DNA of 64,000 nucleotides, from assembly GCA_038503075.1 (NCBI GenBank), contig JBCAML010000013.1, forward strand, positions 124,001 to 188,000, read 5' to 3'. This DNA is from Gyromitra esculenta. Lineage: Eukaryota > Ascomycota > Pezizomycetes > Pezizales > Discinaceae. How positions within the stretch are numbered: position 1 is the stretch's first letter; every line of letters starts with the position of its first letter. Below, in pieces: positions 1 to 11,282 of this stretch. A program made the translations under genes and the position numbers. Below the pieces are notes generated by a model that saw only the letters and a list, made by a program, of their open reading frames with translations, did no database searches and was not told the origin of the DNA.

Positions 1-1561
1 CTCTTCCTGGAGCTGAGGGAGCGTCACAATCGTTAATTTTTCTAGTTTATCTTTTTTCTCACGTTTTCTTAGACAGCGTGCACAATCGGCGCGAGCTTGA
101 GGAGTCGAGTGATCGTGGTGATCGCGATGTCGATGTCGTTCTTTGGCCGATTCTTTCGATATCGGCTTTTCTGAACTCTTCATCAAGACTGTGCTTCTAC
201 TCCTCTTGATTGTCAGTTTTGGTCGAACCTCAGGTCGAGCCTCCGGTCTGACTTCTGATCGAGCGTCTGGCCGGGCGTCTGATCGAACCATGGGCCGAGT
301 TTCGGGCCGAGCCTCGTGTCGAACCTCGTGTCGGGCAACAGGTCGAACCTCAGGCCGAACAGTGGGCCGAGTTTCGGGCCGGACATCGGATCGAACAATG
401 GATCGAGGATCGGGTCGAACATCAGGTCGATTGACAGGTCGGTTGCTAGGTCGGACGTCAGGTCGAGCAAGTCGAGGATCGGGTCGAACATCAGGTCGAA
501 CATCGGGAACGGGTCGAACCTCAGATCGAGCCGCGGTGGATCCACGCCTAACACCTAGCATTGACCGCGATTTGCTACTGTAGTTGGAATGAAAATCAGA
601 TGAGAGAATAATTAAAAATAAAATAAAGATAAGAAAAGATAAAATGGAGGACAAACCCTCCAAACCCAAAGTAACTCTCAAGTGTTAACTTTGATGCTTT
701 CTCTTTAATGGGGACCTCAATTTTTAGTGGTTTCTCTTCTTTATGTCGTCGTCTTTCATGCTTCTCTTGTTTTCGCTCTGCCCGTTCCCTCTCCTCTGAA
801 GCCTCTTTCTCTCTTCTTTCCTCTCTCTCTGCTTTCCGTTTCCTTCGTTCCTCTCTCCTCCTCTCTCGCTCCTCTGACTCCTCATCCTTTCGTACGGACT
901 TGTCCTTCTTCTCCGACCTTGATCCTCTCCTCTCCCTCGCAGGAGCTTCAACAATGGCTCCAGTCATTTCCTTCTTCTGTGGTCTTTCCCGTCCCTCGTA
1001 ATATCTCTCCTCCCTTCTGCCGCCGCTGAGGTATTCGCCGTCCGTAAAATAGGCGGCTGCCTCTAGCGTACTATCAGTGGATTCCGAAAACCTGGGCGAT
1101 GCCCGCCTCGGGGGGTACGATGCGACTTCGACTTCGACTTCGTGGTTCCTACGAGCGATAAACGAAGGTTGCGCGGGTCCGTGACTGTCGAGGGAATCGT
1201 CTGAGAGATAACCCCCGTTGCTTTCGCTGTCACCCACACCTTCTGAATATCCGTGAACCTCACTGGCACCAATCCCAGCGCCACCATTCGGGCCGTTCCT
1301 CAAAAAATAGTCGAGCTCGAATTGCGCGAGCTCGTCGTGATCAGGCTGCAATACGCTGCCGAGGTCACGAATAACCTTTTTGGCGGAATCGCAGAATGCA
1401 TCTAGCTTGCAGCTCCACTTGGGCCACTGCCAACTGAAAGTACCTTCCGCAGGAGTGTGGTTGGAAAACGTGGTGGGGGACGAGTGGGAGCTGTTGGCTA
1501 AATAAACGGAGGGCGACCGGGGGGGGCGTCTCGGAATGCGATTCGACATGTTGTAAGGCAA
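1..1561 (-). CDS. Unknown charged protein with coding minisatellite, 3' partial
   Basis: I do not recognise the family. The first exon (1561 or 1549 down to about 657) starts MPYNMSNRIPRRPP and encodes an acidic middle, then a long Arg/Glu/Lys-rich stretch likely to be helical or coiled coil. That frame would soon end at a stop near 596, but a GTTTGT donor at 656 and a CTACAG acceptor at 578 give a 79-nt intron. The phase then joins exactly to a frame that stays open from 577 to base 1 with no stop. This second exon first encodes about two dozen Arg-Pro-[Asp/Glu]-[Val/Thr/Ala] tetrapeptides (220-540), then a basic segment RHRHRDHHDH and CARCLRKREKKDKLEK. The C-terminus lies beyond the left edge. 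Two other in-phase donors (GTTAAC, GTTTGG) are possible, so the exact exon end is inferred. Likely a disordered protein; function unknown. Confidence 0.68.
213..540. repeat. 12-bp coding minisatellite
   Basis: Imperfect tandem units such as GGTCGAACCTCA and GGTCGAGCCTCC repeat about 25 times. They keep three reading frames open on both strands, which creates long spurious frames. The frame that splices in phase with the upstream minus-strand exon reads R-P-[D/E]-[V/T/A], so I regard that one as the coding frame. Confidence 0.85.
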
Positions 1562-4500
1562 CCTGGGAACAGACGATCGCTCACGATTGGTCGAGACAAG
1601 CCAACGTTACAGACTATTGGACAGGAGTTCAACAAGTCAGCGGGAATGTCACAAAAAACAGTCGCGGTGAAACTGACCACTTGCCCCGCTAAATCGGAGT
1701 TTTGCTTTGTATCTTGATGAAAAAAAATATTTTAAATATTTGGTTTTTTTCTGTGAGACTTGACACAAAGCTAGCAAGGTAAAGGGATTGTCGATACCGA
1801 TGAATTCACGGGAATTCCGGAGGTGGATAAATCGGATTGGGAGTAGAGATCACTGATGCTTTCTGCTTCACTCAGACAATGGCCTTCCATCACAGCGGAT
1901 GGACGTATCGTGATTCTTATTGTTGCTGTAGATGTAGCTTCTAGCGAACAACGGCAAGGTATGAAAGCTAGCACTCACAAAACAGCAACACGCTGAGTTG
2001 GCCTGCAGGTGGGAGAGCACAGCAGGGGGGGTGAGGATAATTGACCCAGTAGAAAAACACATCAACAGTTGATAGGGACATGAGGCTTAGACCGGTGCGG
2101 CCGCACCAAGTACTTTTTTTTCATGAAGTGACGATGAGCGGGATGAATCGGTGCTTCTCGGTATCTTCGCTTCGTCTGAGGTCTAGAAACAATTAACCAC
2201 TGTGGAGCGAAAAACTCCCCCACACCCCAGACGGGTGGCCGAATGGCTTGAGGCACATGAGCAGGAAAGGACCCAGCAGAAGAGATAGAGTGTTCTTTTT
2301 GGGATGGAAACAAACCGTTGGTGTCTTACCCGACCATTCTCCTGCGTTTGCTAAGGGTCCCAACCTTTGAGTTTCCAATATCAAAGGCTCCAATCGTATA
2401 AACATCTCGCCCGCCAATGTCTACAATTCGTAGTTTCTAGATAATAAGATCCACTCAACAGCATGCTTGGCAGGAACATCATGAAAACGTCCGATGGCAG
2501 GCCACCATTCCAACCCCGTTACAGTCGAGGCGCTCTCTGCGAAACCAAATCAAAACGTGTACGTCTTGAATTCATCCCAACAATTACACTAATTTTGAAT
2601 ATCTCGCATGACATCAGGAAGTGCTCAAATACGTGGTAGAGAATCTCCCACGCAAATGATTGTCAAGTTTTTTCCTTTTTTGTCTCGTGTGGGGAGAGAA
2701 AGAGGAGGCGAAAAACTCCTCACCCATAGTGGCCACCAGTAGTTGTCCATGGTAGGGCGTTTGTTTTTTTCCAGAAAACAACAGAGAACTTGCCATGTAA
2801 GTGGGTATTTACGGATCGAGACTCCGAGGAGCAGCAGCAGAAGCAGCAGCAGCAGCCGTGGTAGTGATATGTCGTGAGACACGAAGATCAATAAACTACT
2901 ATCCCGCCGTTGTCGTCGTCGCAGACCCTGAACATCATCACCATCATCGTACCTCGAAAGGGTCTTTTTCATTTAGCACGGGACGGTATGGTAATCCCTG
3001 TGCCGCCAGCCAATCGGTACTGTTGCTCAGTCTAAAAGAAGGCGGCAAAAAAAAGACTCTCTACAAGAAACGAGGGTTAGTGGAGCCACATCATCGGTTT
3101 GTGGTTCAGACGCAGCGCGCATAGCTGTCCCAGACTGGAGAACCTGGCTACCAACGACGGGTAAAGAAGAATCCCGAACAACGATACGATGCTCGCTTTA
3201 GCGGGGATTTCAGTCGGGAGATTCCAGGAAACCACGTTGTTTTGTGTCGAAGCGAGGTGGCTGGCAGCACGATGTGGTTGTACACTACTCTACTTCTTAC
3301 CCGCAGTTGGTTCTTTTGGGTACATTCCAGTGGGAGTTGTTTGCGGATAGCTGTACTCTACAGTTGATCATCCTCTCTGATAGATATCCTGCTCCATAGC
3401 GAGATAAGGCCCCGAATAGGTACCTATCGTGTAGAGCACAGTACCCCGAGTGACTATCACATCATTCTACATACCTGCTCACCAGCGTATCCATAATCGA
3501 GTGATCGGCCATGATACCCTATGACCATCCCCGTCTATAGACGTAGACGAGAAGGCTTGCAGTCGGGATGCAGTCGCCCAGGGTTGACATATTGAGATCG
3601 ATCTGATGACTAGATGAGTGCTAGTCATGAAATGAATTTTGTAGCCTCTTTATACCAGTTCATCTAGTCCATGTTGCTCCTCGCGAGAGCCTCAGGTTTT
3701 TGTTTTGTTTGTGATATGACGACACGACCAGCGAGACCATCTTTTTTTTTTTTTTGCTGGCTGCTTGCAGATTCCCACAGCTGATGGGACGACGTGAATT
3801 AGTATTCAACGGGACGTTATACATCAGCCGTTAACCCGGGCCGGTCCCGTCACTAGGTACATATTTTACCAAAAAACCCTTGAACTCTGACTTTGTCTAC
3901 TTTAGAGTAGTGTCCATCCATGCAGACTGGAGTTCTACTGCTTCGGTGAGCTTCGGTCTTCAGAACCTTCTTCGGTACCTACTGCAGGACGTGCACGTGG
4001 CAAGCTAATAGATAAGTGAGACATGTCATACCAGCATCCAGGGACTATAGAAGGATGGGAATAGGCTATGGGCATCTTTCAGAAGACTGAGTTTATGGCA
4101 TCTTTTTTTGCTTTTGAAAATCTATGCGTGTAAAGACGATTGATCACCATCGGTAACGCTAATGTAACGGCATGCATCTCTGTGGCTAGTTCTCACCGAG
4201 CGTTTGATTGGGAAAGCGAGTTTTCATTACTTCAACCTTCTGTTCAAGTACCTAATGACTACATATTATACTGCTCAACCTACGTAAACAGTATGCCCGG
4301 AGCTAGCTTGCTGAAACCATATTGTTTCGGTGTTTATCTTCCCCCTGGATTGAGTTGAATTTTATAATAAAAACCAAATGATAAAGCGTTCTCAAATCAC
4401 AAATCCGGTGCGCTACCACCATATTAAAACATACATCGATTGCAGTGTAAAATATAGGAAATACTCCAAAGCCCTCGGCGATCATCACACGAGTGCAGAG

Positions 4501-6073
4501 TTTCAACTTGATAATCCAGTGACGATGAAACCGTAATAGTAAGCCCACATGTATCTTTTTCCCTCGAGACGCGGTGAGTTCGAGTCGCCCAACTACCGCC
4601 CTTCGTCCCAATCGGCATATATATCACTCCCCCCTCCAAAACTCAGGCTTTCCCAGATCCGCAAAAGCAGACTAATCAAGATCTTTATCCATCTTGCAGC
4701 TATCTGCATATCAAAGAGGACCGGGTCCGACAGGATGAGCTAGGCAATATCCTCCGATAGGTTGGCTTTCTTCTTCCTGCTTTATCCACATGGTAACAGA
4801 GATTTTCCAGCACGCGCGATATCTGCTACTGGAAGTCAGGACTATGATCTGCTGACACTGGCCTCCCAACAATATGCACTTTTTGGACTGCTCACGCTAC
4901 ATAGGGCATAAACCTCACACCCGGGTACAAAAGGGTCCTGCATTCCCAGAAACTAGGATCTAGATATACTTGGTGTTGTCACTCGACTGATCGGGAGCTA
5001 ATCCTCGGATTTTTCATGCTCCATCACTCGGCGAGAGAGGAGCCGGAACCGAAAAGAGGTCATTTAGAGTTTCATAAACGCTAGGAGCCTCTGGCTTACG
5101 AGTAATGCGGCCCGAGCGAGCGGTTGATGGGCTGTGCATACCACGGTCGAGCACTGCGCCAAATCGCCTCCGGGGAAAGTGGCTATGGATATCACGTAAA
5201 ACACAGTATATATAGCAGCGGGCCATTTAATCCGATACTGGGTCTAGGCCGGATGAAACTGACCGACAACTACCATCCGAAGGCCCAGACGTCTGACCCG
5301 TGTTCACACTGTAATCCATCAGCTTGTACAGGTATTGTGCGCATCAACTAATCCCGGAGTCACTGGTAGATACAGTTATTGTTCTGCAAGAAATTAGGAA
5401 TATTTAACGAATTAACCCCGCAAGAGACACAGAGGCCAACCACCTAGCCACCAGTATGTAAACCAGAAAAAACCTCACCAGAACCCAACATAAAGCCTCT
5501 CGCGGGACACTGAAATCTACGTTTCAAGGGGACCTCAGCGACTGGCGGCCAGCGGCCGCGGTAGCAGAAAAGCATACATACATGTATATTGGATGAATTC
5601 TAAATCATACATTTACAAAACGAGGAGCGCCTCTAAAGTACATACGAGATTTACAAATATCCCCCCAGTAAACGCGTAATCTACTTCATTACGGCATAGC
5701 GGCAGCAGAAGGAGTAAATTAGACGGATTCTATTTTCTATATATAATAAATTTTATTACTATTTAACGGCGGTGGCACGGGCCAGAGATGGGCCCGTGGG
5801 AGCCGCCGTGTAACGCGCGGTCCCGTCTTAGCTGCCGTTTTGTAGAGGACAACCTTGGCGAACGTAAAATAGGCACCTTGGCCTATATAACGGGGACTTT
5901 ATATCGGTAGCAACCTGAGATTTGTTGCTGTTAAATACTTTGTTTATCGTTTCTCGATATTGTGGAGAGCTGGGTTAGGGTATTTACCTACATGTAACTA
6001 TTCGTCAAACATCGTGTTCAATTATCGTACGTTACAGTACAGACATATGCCGCAGCCGAAACCAAAGAAATTA

Positions 6074-6236
6074 CAGCACCGGGAAGGGGGGGGAATTAGT
6101 GCGGTATTCACACTACACTCTCATGAATGCGGGAGTAAATCGGTAGCGCTACAGAGTTCTCAAAGGTAATACGGTAGTCATCCTGACTTATTCCTACACT
6201 TTCTAACAATACGGTACCAAAAACACCCCGATACTG
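6074..6236 (+). mobile_element. MITE, CAGYACCGG family, copy A
   Basis: A 163-bp element bounded by TA on each side (6072-6073 and 6237-6238). The termini are CAGCACCGGGAAGG and, in reverse, CAGTATCGGGGTG. The interior (for example CTCATGAATGCGGGAGTAAA, CTACAGAGTTCTCA and CTTATTCCTACACTTTC) recurs in inverted orientation at 51841-52015 and in a shortened form near 46107-46220. No coding capacity is visible. TA duplication and CAG ends are typical of Tc1/mariner or pogo-type non-autonomous elements. Confidence 0.8.
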
Positions 6237-7330
6237 TAGGTACATGTAGGTTTCCGTAACCTTGCATACGCATTAAACAAATCTCCACATTCGACGAGTT
6301 CGCGATTAGATCAATCCAATCCAGTCGTAATATCTCTGTCAGTGGCCTCAAGTTAATTGAAGCCTCTTAAGACCATCGATCCCTGAGGCTAATGAATCGT
6401 GCCTCGATTGCAATCGTGTAACCAAGTCTATTCGCACCTCTAAAGTCCACGGCCAGCCGTCCTATCGAGCGCACAAGTTATAGCTATAGGACTGTGCTTA
6501 TATCATGCGTTTCTGCGGTTTACCACTCGCTTTGTATGGCGCGGTCGTGTGGATAATCATCCCTCCTGGATGGTCAGGTTTTGTTTAGCGACACTTATGC
6601 GTAGGCGAGGTTGACATCATTATATATCACTCGCTTTAGTATCAGATGTCACTTTTTTTTTACTAGGTTGATAATTTCAGAAATCTGTCTCGGCTTCTCG
6701 CTATCCAAATTGATGGAAATTTGCCTGTCCCATCCTCGTCCCAACAAACCGATAATCGCTACACCGAGTGATAATTTATGATCCATTGTGTGCCAATTAT
6801 TTCGTCAACAAGCCTAAGGAAGGCTCATTGCTAGGAAGTATTTCTTATTAAAGTTTGGGAGACATCACACCCATACAAACCTGGTCACAACGCGGGGAAA
6901 CCTAAAACCAAGAAAATTTCATATCGTGAGGCTGAGAAACACTGCATCCCAACGCGGGGGTAGAACAAATCACCCCAGCAGCAGTCTCCGACAATAGCGA
7001 ATATTTACCCTCGACGGCGAGTAGAAACAAGGCTCGCACCAGCTCTATGCATGAGCAACGTTTCTTCACTTACTCACTCAAGCTTACTCTACTCTAGTCG
7101 TGGGTAAGCGAACACATGGTCATACAAAAAAAAGCAAGTTCTGACATCGGATCGCGAGGATGGTGTACTTGGTTCCGGAAACGAAGTCAGCTGCTATATT
7201 TATGGTACTATTAGAAGCGGGACTTTCCGATGCTATTTGTGGGATGTGAAGTACATGTAGGTTTTGGGGTTTCTGGATCGGTGTTATTGATGTTTGGTCG
7301 ATCGTGGAACTCATGAGCGCTAGGTAAGTA

Positions 7331-7622
7331 CGGTCACTCACGGGGTGACGGCGAATACTGTCTGATGGCGAACAAGGGTTGCTCGGGCCAAGCACTAAAC
7401 CAGTAATGGTAATTCCCCAAGAAAACGCGAAAAGCACCCAACAGCGAATTCAAGAATAAAATAGCCCTGAAATAGCACCTATGATTAATAGACTGAAGAA
7501 ACTAATCAGGAATCTAAAATTTCCAATGTTTTGTGAAAAAGTTGTGAATCCTGTGGTTTGGAGATGTAACCGGACCCTTGTTCGCCATCAGACAGGATTC
7601 GCCGTCACCCCGTGAGTGACTG
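7331..7622. mobile_element. MITE with 49-bp terminal inverted repeats
   Basis: The left arm (7331-7379) and right arm (7574-7622) are near-perfect inverted repeats starting C[G/A]GTCACTCACGGGGTG. They contain the core GTCTGATGGCGAACA and are flanked by TA at 7329-7330 and 7623-7624. The roughly 195-bp middle has no coding potential. The arm core is shared with the element at 56553-56709 (GTCTGATGGCGGACA), so the two appear related. Confidence 0.88.
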
Positions 7623-9283
7623 TACCCCAATGGATTATTAGCTCTTTAAAACAATCGTGGAACGTGAGAAGTACGTGAGGTTGGCTACTAAGACATGACA
7701 TCACTGTAAATGAACATAAGCGGTGAAGAAGAAGAGGGTTGAGAAGGTACAGTATGTTGATTTCCTAGTCTCCCTAAGAATTGAACAATTATTCTCATCG
7801 ATGGGGTAGTAGGTGGAAAGGCTGCTGATTTCTAGTTTGAAGGAGTTACTAACGGAAATCATTTCTGAAAGCCTATTTTCTATCGAGGACAGTCTTACTG
7901 TATTTCCCTAATGCTACATACTTCAATTCTTCTTTTTTCTTTTAGCTAGGATCTGGGTATCGTCGTGCTAGGTTACAGTACCTACATGTATTCACACGGT
8001 CCCTATAGCTATGGTCTAGTCTTGAATATCAGCCAATCAAATTAAAATCAAATTTGTGTGAAACGCCTCTGTCCTACCAAGCCTCGAGCCCTTTTCCCTA
8101 CCCCAGAGTATCTGGTACCGACACTTCTAGAGGTATTTTATTTTAGATCCACACCTTCTAAAGTACACTAATGTATCGATCTCGACACTTTCGGGAATAA
8201 AATATGATGAATTTCTCTGCGTATACCCCATCATTAATAGCATACTCTTGGAAGACTCTTTTTCACACCTTTTACCACGAAGTGCGTTTGCTCCGCCGCA
8301 GCCACTTGTATTCACACCCTGCAAAGGTTACAAAGTTTCATTGTTGTTTTTTTTAGAATACATGTATCTAGCCTTTCTCGTAGTTTGGTTGTGGATGTCA
8401 GAATTGCGCACTAACGTTACCTTTAGCGGTGCTACAATCATTCTCTTTGTCTAACATGATGCAAATCTCCTGCCTAAAGTGTTCCCCAACACATGTGGTT
8501 TTCTCATCATGTCCGTGCTGTCGTAATAGAGCCCTAGCCCTGCGCCCTGAGCCCTTTTGCAGCTATACAAAGCATAGCTTCATAAATGCTTCACAGAATT
8601 TCAACACCTAGGATTATCAAAGAAGTTGCTTCCGGGGACACAACCGGGGATTCGCCTGCTCCCAGGTTACATGTAGATTATAGAGGAAGACGTTGTTGCT
8701 GGCAAGCGTTCTCAAGGGTCAAAGATAGAAGTTCTGGAAGAGCTTGGCGGACTTAGAGAAAAAACTCTAAAACGTTTGGCCCCACGGACCGACCAGGTTT
8801 AGCAAGATAACAAGTTCTCGAGTATGGAGACGGCGCCTGGTAAGCGTCTACTCACTCTCGATTGCAAATACAAGAGAAGCAGAAAAGCGGCGCCAACCCC
8901 GGAGACTCTTCGCGCGCGCCCTTGCTTCTGTAAATACTCCGCAAAGGGAATGCCTTCATGTAAATAGCATCTCATTATAGGCCAGGTAATTAACCCCATG
9001 GATGCTAGCGGAAGAAGAATGGTTCTGCCAAGGCACACCTTCCCGGTTCAACACGTTTAGCCCCCTTTGTCTCACCAGACCAGAGAACTCCCGCCAACCA
9101 TCCCGTAAAGTAGACCTCGTCCTGCCATCCATCGATCTCCATTCCCTGATCCACTCATCTCTCCCTTTCTCTCCTCTTTCTCTCCCCACTATCATCACTT
9201 CATTGTTCGAAACCTCTACATCTATATCTATACACGGAAGCCCCATTACCGAGCTGTAAACTTCATCATCGGCCACCTCCAGT

Positions 9284-10135
9284 ATGGCCCCAAAGCCTGC
9301 TCCTGACGATGGCAGTGAGCATCCCGCTCAACCACCCTATGGTGCTACCCACCCCCCTCATCTCAGCCATAAGGAAATCGCTGGCATCCCTCTCTTCGGT
9401 GCCATAGCTATTATCGTTGTCGTCGTTGCTGTTGTCGCTATAATCGCTTGGATTGTTCGTTTCCCCCTCTTTCTCTCTCCCTGCCAAGCTCCTGGATAAT
9501 CTCAGAATTATTTGACTGGTGAGGGTTGTGGTTACGATTGATGCTGATTGGATCGGTAAAAATAGGTTTATACCCAACTCCGAGCCCGTCGTCTCGGTCT
9601 CCCCGCTCCCAGCTGGCGGACCTACGTCCCCTTCATCAAAAACAACAAGCGTTCCGCGCCATCCTCGTACGAGCCTGCCCGCGGTGCTGGGAACGGCTTT
9701 GTTGGTGCTGTCAAGGGTGTCTTCGGAGCTGGCAGCACCGGATACTCCGGCGCTAACACCCGCTCCGCACGGACCCGCGAGGCTCTCGATCCGGATCAAG
9801 CGTGGGATAGCCGGATGGTGGATGAGGAGGATATTTCTTATAACGGAGGTGGGTATGGACAACGTAGTGTGCAAGATCACAGAGGGCGGTACGGAGAGGC
9901 GCATCATATGCCGGAGCATCATGCGCACGAGGAACCGGAGAGGGGCAGGAGCAGAAGTAGGGATCCGCCGAGACAGAGCGTGCCACCTCCGTATCCGGTT
10001 GGTGATTCGACAAATCCATTTGCGGGGGATATTAGAAGGCCAGAGAGTGAGGGGTTCGTGGGGAACAATGTGAAGGGGGGAAGGCCGAGCGTGGAGAGTG
10101 AAAGGAGAAGCGTGTTCAGAGAGAGCATTACCTAA
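9284..10135 (+). CDS. Single-pass membrane protein, Pro/Gly-rich tail
   Basis: Two exons, 9284-9454 and 9566-10135, give 246 aa. The 111-nt intron has donor GTTCGT and acceptor AATAG, both in phase 0. Exon 1 encodes a Pro/His-rich N-terminus followed by one strong membrane segment at about residues 33-57 (GAIAIIVVVVAVVAIIAWI). Right after the splice come RARRLGLPAPSW and YVPFIKN, a juxtamembrane pattern I have seen in fungal proteins sometimes loosely named acid phosphatase-like; I infer no enzyme activity. The rest is polar and probably disordered, ending in GRPSVESERRSVFRESIT. With no signal peptide the protein is probably a type III or tail-like single-pass protein. A longer antisense frame over the same interval is a shadow. 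Exon structure is inferred from frame and splice signals. Confidence 0.75.
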
Positions 10136-11282
10136 GTGCCTGGGGCACTGTTGGGCGATGGGAGCGAGTACTGTAGGATGGCGGTATGAGAATTGGAGGG
10201 GAAGGGAGGAGGAGGATGGGGGAAGGGAGGAAGGAGGAGGAGGAACGGTGGTGGGCTCAGATGGATAGTAGTCAGTACAGAAAATTACCGTTTTTCTATC
10301 TCTTATTTTATAGTGTCTATTTCCTTCGTTCATAAGGATCAGCGGGAGCTAGATATGGGCTGGGGGTTTCTATTTGATTTTCCGTTTTTTTTGCGTGGCG
10401 TGGGATAGGTCCGTTTGTATTCTGCAAGTGCCCGGCCTGCTGGTTGCTGGGGGCTTGTTTAGAGTAATGTTTTATTCCCCTGCTGTTTTACGCTCTGCTT
10501 TCCTGGAGTAAAATACACACGACGTGCAATTTTCCTTTTTGTTTAAAAATCTATCGCGAAAATTTCCTTGCATACTTACCTCTTGCTATATAGCTTTTTC
10601 AAGATATTGAATAAATCAATGGTTTCGAATTGGGTGCATACAAGTACTGCGGTTGGTTCTTTTGGTCCAATTGACGTACACTTAGCTCTACTAGGGGTGT
10701 GGGTGTGGAGATGGAATACTAGGGGTTTTCGTTCTATAAGCTCACAATAGAAACAATGTGAAGCCTGTCCCATCTTCGTACCCCTACTCCTAGTACTATC
10801 TTTCATTTTTCGAGTTTCCTTAGGCACTACATACGGTACTCGAGTGCTTATCAAATATCCAGGACATGGACAGCAAACCAACAGGTTGATAGCCGCGCTC
10901 CCAACAGAGGCACTCAAGCAACACCTGAATATAATTGATCTATTGGTTGATTTAAGGCTATCACGCATCTCGCCGCGTCCAAGCATTTCTTGTGTACCGA
11001 GGAATTAGATTTAGACGAGCTACCTATTTTACGCGTAGTTGTGGGAGCCGAGGGAAGTGTCTCTTAAACGCAACCAGCCAGCCAACCAATCAACTCCTAT
11101 GTCAGATAAATTCGCCTACATGTGGGTAATATGATATACTAATTAATTACTACTTTAGCCTTACAAAAGCGGGGAGGCTGGGGGGGAGGCTGAACAACCG
11201 ATATACGTAATTCAGCAGTGCTCTCTGGAAATATACAACACTACTGACCGACCTTCCTACTACTTCTTGATACCTATTCGAA
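10136..11282. other. Intergenic region
   Basis: The 3' flank of the membrane-protein gene includes a G-rich tract of GGAGGAGGAGG type near 10200-10245. The remainder is the upstream region of the NLR gene. No further gene is evident; a 136-codon minus-strand frame at 10576-10986 has no recognisable features. Confidence 0.6.

Larger units (their letters stand above)
1562..9283. other. 7.7-kb gene-poor stretch
   Basis: I see no convincing gene here. Frames are short, lack family resemblance and do not join through plausible introns. It holds a CAG/CAGCAG-type microsatellite near 2829-2855, two MITEs (6074-6236 and 7331-7622), several homopolymers, and seven of the window's TACATGTA octamers (5579, 5989, 6241, 7252, 7983, 8359, 8668). 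The last 300 bases before 9284 are rich in CT tracts (9120-9190), as usual in promoters of filamentous fungi, and probably drive the gene at 9284. Confidence 0.6.

Noticed and set aside
143..583. Plus-strand 146-codon frame of Arg/Ser/Thr repeats
   Set aside because: It is a by-product of the 12-bp minisatellite; the minus-strand frame that splices to the upstream exon is the better coding frame.
2231..2310. tRNA-Ser/Leu-like A box (GGGTGGCCGAATGGCTTGAG)
   Set aside because: No B box, anticodon stem or pairing acceptor follows.
2625..2972. 115-codon minus-strand frame with poly-Leu
   Set aside because: Poly-Leu comes from a CAG-type microsatellite; no other coding evidence.
4572..4600. T-arm-like sequence GGTGAGTTCGAGTCGCC
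   Set aside because: The arm pairs well, but no A box, anticodon arm or matching 5' acceptor strand is found upstream.
9266..10333. 355-codon minus-strand frame
   Set aside because: It lies antisense to the two-exon membrane-protein gene, which has a proper splice structure and family-like motifs.
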